DNA from: Chryseobacterium sp. JM1
GTDB taxonomy: Bacteria > Bacteroidota > Bacteroidia > Flavobacteriales > Weeksellaceae
Assembly (NCBI RefSeq): GCF_000737715.1
Contig: NZ_JPRN01000015.1
Coordinates: 1-64,000 of the forward strand
Length of the DNA stretch: 64,000 nucleotides
Reading direction: 5' to 3'
Shown here: piece by piece, positions 60,397 to 64,000 of the stretch
Numbering within the stretch: position 1 is the first letter of the stretch
How the letters are laid out: the number at the start of each line of letters is the position of its first letter
The notes under the pieces: generated by a model
What the model was told of the DNA's origin: nothing
Seen by the model: the letters and a program-made list of their open reading frames with translations, nothing else
Databases searched by the model: none
Made by a program: the position numbers and the translations under genes

Positions 60397-61041
60397 TTAT
60401 ATTTCATGAATCTCAGAATCTGTAAATACGAAAAATTTCCCTCCTTTAGGGATGTTTTTGGTATCCAGTCCTGTGAATTCACTGAATGCGGGAAGCAGTA
60501 ACTGTTTATCCGTCTGAACATAGCATGGAAGTCTGATGTTCTTTACGGCAGAATTAAGGACAAAACCCGGATGAATGTGCCCTGTAATCTGAAATTCCGG
60601 CAATGTTTTGTCAAAATCATGGATAAAAGTAAAGCCTTCGATGGTTAGAATTTCGGATTTAAAATTTAAACATAATTTCTTTTCCAACGAAGCCGATAAA
60701 CGGTCATGATTTCCTTTAATCAGATAAAACTGAAGATTCGGATACTGGTTTCTCCAACTGCAGAATTCATCCACATCCGAGTTATCTCCGGCATGAAGCA
60801 GATCCCCAACGACAATGAATTTTTCCGGCTGAAAATATTCAATCAGAAAAGAAAGTCTTTCCAGATCACTTTTCATGATATGGTTGGCCAGAGCAATTCC
60901 GTTTTTCCTGAAATGGGCGGTTTTTCCAATGTGAAGATCTGATAAAATCAATGCTTTCTCCTTTTTCCAAAATGCAGCGCGCTGATTGGTCAGGGTGAAA
61001 ACTTCATTGTTGACGGTGATATTTTTAACTGCGATATTCAA
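60397..61041 (-). CDS. pdeM: Ligase-associated DNA damage response endonuclease PdeM
   Basis: It has 214 residues, a calcineurin-like metallophosphoesterase with SDLHIGK, GDLLHAG, GNHD and GHIHPG metal-binding motifs. Length and order match PdeM of the ligase/Lhr-like-helicase DNA repair module. It is on the same strand as the helicase but 185 bp away, with a tandem octamer array between. Confidence 0.9.
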   Translation of the reverse strand: MNIAVKNITVNNEVFTLTNQRAAFWKKEKALILSDLHIGKTAHFRKNGIALANHIMKSDLERLSFLIEYFQPEKFIVVGDLLHAGDNSDVDEFCSWRNQYPNLQFYLIKGNHDRLSASLEKKLCLNFKSEILTIEGFTFIHDFDKTLPEFQITGHIHPGFVLNSAVKNIRLPCYVQTDKQLLLPAFSEFTGLDTKNIPKGGKFFVFTDSEIHEI

Positions 61042-61139
61042 TTTTTTTTGTAAAATGTATTGATGTAAAATGTATTAATGAACCTGAAAGATGATAAAGA
61101 GAAGTGTTATATTGTGACATAGAGCCCGAATCTCGCAAC

Positions 61140-61218
61140 AAACTCATCACTCATAATTTATAACTTTGAACTCTAAAACTCTAAAACTCTAAAACTCTAA
61201 AACTCTAAAACTCTAAAA
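61140..61218. repeat. Tandem CTCTAAAA array with heptamer-like start
   Basis: Heptamer-like units (AACTCAT, CACTCAT, AATTTAT, AACTTTG) lead into six perfect CTCTAAAA octamers (61171-61218), ending 8 bp before the helicase stop codon. Confidence 0.85.
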
Positions 61219-61226
61219 CTCTAAAA

Positions 61227-63677
61227 TTAAAACCCTCTTTTCCTCGCCTGTTCCACCATCCGTTTGATTCTCGTATCCAGACTTTCACTCGAAAGCGTCT
61301 GCCTTAGACTGTCTACTTTGATAGGGAAGCTCAGTGGAGTAAAGGTATGGGAATATTTTAAAATGATTTTTGATTTTTCAATTCTTTTAAAAGCTTCTAC
61401 CAGCCGCGGTTCCTGAAGCTGCATATTGAAAACTTCGGTGTAGGCTTGTCTGACAAGGAAATGATTCGGATCATAATCTTCCAGAACTTTAAAAATAAGT
61501 CCCGCTGAACTTTGCAATGACTTATTCGAGCGTTGTTTTCCTGCGTAATTCTGAATCACCATTCCGGAAATCACAGCTATGTCGCGGAATTTCCTTCTTG
61601 CCATTTCTGCGGAATTGATACTGGCGATGACATCATTCATGAGGTTTTCGCGGGTTAGAATTTGGTTTAAATTATCTTCGTTCAGAGGTATTTCCTTGTC
61701 GCTGAAAAGTTCAAAACCATAGTCATTCATAGCCATGGAAAAAGAAATCGGGGCAAGCTTTGAAATACGGTAAGCGATCAATGCAGCCATTACTTCATGA
61801 ACCAAACGTCCTTCGAAAGGATACATGAAAAGATGGTAACCTTCTCGGTTTTTGATGAGTTCAACGAGAAATTCATCCTCTTTGGGAATGTGTGAATTTT
61901 TTTCCTGACTGGCCAATAACGGATGCAAAAATTTCAGTTCCTTTTCTGAAGCTTTCGGGTTTAAGGCGTGGGATAGCTTTTCTCTTAAAAAGTGGCCTAA
62001 ATTAGAACTCAAAGGCAGTCTTCCACCCAGATAGCTTGGAGCTATTGCCTTTCCTTTTGCAGCGCGAACGTAGACAGTCATATCCTTGATCATCGCAACT
62101 TCAAGGGTTCGTCCGGCCAGAATAAATTTTTCTTCTTTTTTTAGTTTTGAGATAAAATATTCTTCCACCATTCCGATATAACCACCGGAAATAAATTTCA
62201 CTTTCAGCATGGCATCACTTACGATAACGCCCATATTCATTCGGTGGAGCATGGCAATTTTTCGTGAAGTGACTTTATACAAACCGTCTTCCATGATGAC
62301 GATCTTATGGAATTCTTCATAGCTTTTTAAAACACTTCCACCAATGGTCAGAAAATCCAGGATACTTTTCCACTCTTCACCGGTCATTTCCTGAAAAGCA
62401 AATACTTTTTTGATTCTTTCAAAGGTTTCTTCGGGATAAAATCCGTCACCGACCGCCAAGGTCATCAGAAACTGAACCAATACATCAAAACACAAAACCT
62501 GGGGTTCACGAGGCTCGATTACCTTCTGTTTCACGGCTTCTTTCAAAGCAGCCACTTCGATCAGTTCGAGAGAATGGGTAGGAACGCAGTAGATTTTGGA
62601 GGTTTCAAAAGGGGAGTGGCCACTTCGCCCGGCACGCTGTAAAAATCTGGCAACTCCTTTAGCAGAACCGATTTGAATCACAGTGTCAACAGGTTTAAAA
62701 TCAATTCCAAGATCTAAAGAAGAAGTGGAAACGACAGCTTTCAATTTTCCGGCACTTAAATTTTCTTCGATCCAGATCCTTAGATGGGCATCAATGGAAC
62801 TGTGGTGAATCGCGATCTGGCCTGCAAAATCAGGATAGGCATCGAGCAAAAGCTGATACCACATTTCACTTTGACTCCGGGTATTGGTAAAAACGATCGT
62901 AGATTTTGAATCCAAAATAATGGGAACGATTTTATCGGCTAATTTGGCCCCCAAATGTCCGGCCCACGGCAGAATATCCAGTTCATCCGGAATAACCGGA
63001 AGGATGTCTATTTTCTTATGTTCTTTAGCGGTAATCTTTGTCTTTTTGATGTCGTAGGGAATTAAAACATCCATTGCTTCATCCAGATTTCCTATGGTAG
63101 CTGTGATTCCCCATATTTTCACTTTTGGAACATATTTTCTTAGCTGAGAAATGGCCAGTTCGACCATGACACCGCGTTTTGAACCTAACAGTTCATGCCA
63201 TTCATCAACAGCGACACATTTCAATTCCTGAAAAAATCTTGTGTGGTTTTTCTGGCCTAAAAGCAGATGAAGACTTTCAGGAGTGACAACGAGGATTTCA
63301 GGCATATTCCTGATCTGCTGTTGCCTTACTTTCTGGTCTGTATCTCCGTTTCTTACGCCAACGGTCCAGTCGAGGCCAATTTCATCCATAGCTTCCTGCA
63401 TCGCTTTTGCAATATCTTTGGACAGGGAACGCAGGGGAGTGATCCAAATCATTTTCAATCCTTTCTTGTAATGCTCAGGATGATTCATAAAGTCTGAAAC
63501 CAGCGCCAGAAAAACTGAAAATGTCTTTCCGAATCCTGTAGGTGCCACCACCATTCCGCTGTATCCGCTGCCGAATTTCTGCCAGGTGTCGATCTGAAAT
63601 TTGAAAGGGGAAATGCCTTTATCAGCCATCCATTGCTGAATGACTTTGAATCCGTCGCTATTTTCAAATGCTTTCAA
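61227..63677 (-). CDS. Ligase-associated DNA damage response DEXH-box helicase (Lhr-like)
   Basis: It has 816 residues. Motifs: Walker A APTGFGKT, DEWH box (AVDEWHELLGSKRG), TATIG, helicase C-domain with GRSGHSPFETSKIYCVPT, then the Lhr-type winged-helix and DUF4701-like core. It acts as a 3'-5' translocase with the DNA ligase encoded upstream. The start appears to be TTG at 63677, one base after the ligase TAA stop; an internal ATG at residue 17 (63629) is the alternative. Confidence 0.9.
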   Translation of the reverse strand: MKAFENSDGFKVIQQWMADKGISPFKFQIDTWQKFGSGYSGMVVAPTGFGKTFSVFLALVSDFMNHPEHYKKGLKMIWITPLRSLSKDIAKAMQEAMDEIGLDWTVGVRNGDTDQKVRQQQIRNMPEILVVTPESLHLLLGQKNHTRFFQELKCVAVDEWHELLGSKRGVMVELAISQLRKYVPKVKIWGITATIGNLDEAMDVLIPYDIKKTKITAKEHKKIDILPVIPDELDILPWAGHLGAKLADKIVPIILDSKSTIVFTNTRSQSEMWYQLLLDAYPDFAGQIAIHHSSIDAHLRIWIEENLSAGKLKAVVSTSSLDLGIDFKPVDTVIQIGSAKGVARFLQRAGRSGHSPFETSKIYCVPTHSLELIEVAALKEAVKQKVIEPREPQVLCFDVLVQFLMTLAVGDGFYPEETFERIKKVFAFQEMTGEEWKSILDFLTIGGSVLKSYEEFHKIVIMEDGLYKVTSRKIAMLHRMNMGVIVSDAMLKVKFISGGYIGMVEEYFISKLKKEEKFILAGRTLEVAMIKDMTVYVRAAKGKAIAPSYLGGRLPLSSNLGHFLREKLSHALNPKASEKELKFLHPLLASQEKNSHIPKEDEFLVELIKNREGYHLFMYPFEGRLVHEVMAALIAYRISKLAPISFSMAMNDYGFELFSDKEIPLNEDNLNQILTRENLMNDVIASINSAEMARRKFRDIAVISGMVIQNYAGKQRSNKSLQSSAGLIFKVLEDYDPNHFLVRQAYTEVFNMQLQEPRLVEAFKRIEKSKIILKYSHTFTPLSFPIKVDSLRQTLSSESLDTRIKRMVEQARKRGF

Positions 63678-63678
63678 A

Positions 63679-64000
63679 TTATTGAATCAGTTTTTTTATT
63701 TCTTCAAGTTCGTCTATTTCTTCTACAGTTTTGTCTTTCCGCCATCTTACAATCCTCGGAAACCTCAGGGCCACACCACTTTTATGCCTGCTGCTGAAAC
63801 CAATACCTTCAAATGCAATTTCAAAGACCAGTTCAGCTTTTACCGTTCTTACCGGTCCGAATTTTTCAATAGCATTTTTGTTGACAAACCGACTGACTTC
63901 CATAATTTCTTTATCGGTCAGTCCCGAATAGGCTTTGGCAATCGTCACCAGAGTATCTCCGTTTTTTACGGCGAATGTGTAATCTGTGTAGTAAGCGCTT
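63679..64000 (-). CDS. ATP-dependent DNA ligase (ligase-associated module), C-terminal part
   Basis: The gene continues beyond the right edge; 106 codons are visible, with no start. YTDYTFAVKNGDTLVTIAKAYSGL, then GPVRTVKAELVFEIAFEGI and GVALRFPRIVRWRKDK, match the C-terminal OB-fold of ATP-dependent ligases, with the last nucleotidyltransferase motif RFPRIVRWR. It is coupled to the helicase gene. Confidence 0.88.
   Translation of the reverse strand, partial: SAYYTDYTFAVKNGDTLVTIAKAYSGLTDKEIMEVSRFVNKNAIEKFGPVRTVKAELVFEIAFEGIGFSSRHKSGVALRFPRIVRWRKDKTVEEIDELEEIKKLIQ

Noticed and set aside
61171..61218. CTCTAAAA array as a possible CRISPR
   Set aside because: Uninterrupted 8-bp tandem repeat without spacers and no cas genes.

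Overview
The window looks like a chromosome segment of a flavobacterium, most likely a Chryseobacterium or close relative (family Weeksellaceae). The evidence is low GC, few Shine-Dalgarno sequences, many promoters of the flavobacterial type (TTG, about 17-23 bp, then TAnnTTTG), secreted proteins with the C-terminal type IX secretion (T9SS) sorting domain, Bacteroidota outer-membrane beta-barrel proteins, and the ligase-associated DNA repair module. I see no rRNA, tRNA, CRISPR array, prophage or intact insertion sequence. All identities come from reading motifs; no database search was run.

Layout. 0-6 kb: a helical-repeat protein diverges from the leucine operon leuA-leuC-leuD-leuB. 6.6-9.8 kb: minus-strand genes for a DUF4230 protein, a monothiol thioredoxin-like protein, a nucleotide pyrophosphohydrolase, a zinc-ribbon protein and a lipoprotein. 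10-19 kb: two tandem T9SS metalloproteases, an acyl-CoA dehydrogenase and a T9SS endonuclease I. 19-23 kb: a SatD-like gene with two operators, a DUF3307 gene, then purC and purF split by a small four-helix-bundle gene bounded by inverted heptamer repeats. 23-31 kb: a glycerophosphodiesterase, four tandem beta-barrel porins with sigma-54-like promoters, a membrane protein and aroB. 31-36 kb: pseudouridine synthase, secreted amidase, pncA and a DEAD-box helicase.

36.8-38.8 kb is a tightly overlapping operon (YfiT-like, DUF1569, YtxJ, Crp/Fnr) that suggests bacillithiol chemistry. 38.8-41.5 kb holds a MocR regulator diverging from an EamA transporter, then a tiny lipoprotein. 41.8-47.6 kb has two Crp/Fnr paralogues, then a stress cluster: two small unknown proteins, a large-subunit catalase, a CinA-like protein and a DUF6766 membrane protein. 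Matching 18-bp Crp/Fnr-type palindromes sit at the same distance from the promoters of the tiny lipoprotein and the catalase cluster. 47.6-53.5 kb has AraC diverging from a secreted flavodoxin-RidA fusion, a second MocR diverging from a cupin and a DapA-like aldolase, and a flavin/PNP-oxidase-like stress protein. 53.8-60.2 kb has an antiporter, AraC and nitrilase run, a TetR-controlled rhodanese operon and an MFS transporter. The right end has pdeM, the Lhr-like helicase and the 3' part of the partner DNA ligase.

The intergenic DNA is rich in short dispersed repeats: small palindromes, 7- and 8-bp periodic arrays, and two roughly 60-90 bp modules. The least explained items are the repeat-bounded four-helix-bundle cassette inside the pur locus, the sigma-54-like porin promoters including one orphan promoter-terminator unit, the SatD operators, and the Crp/Fnr-type regulon with its roughly 250-nt leader.
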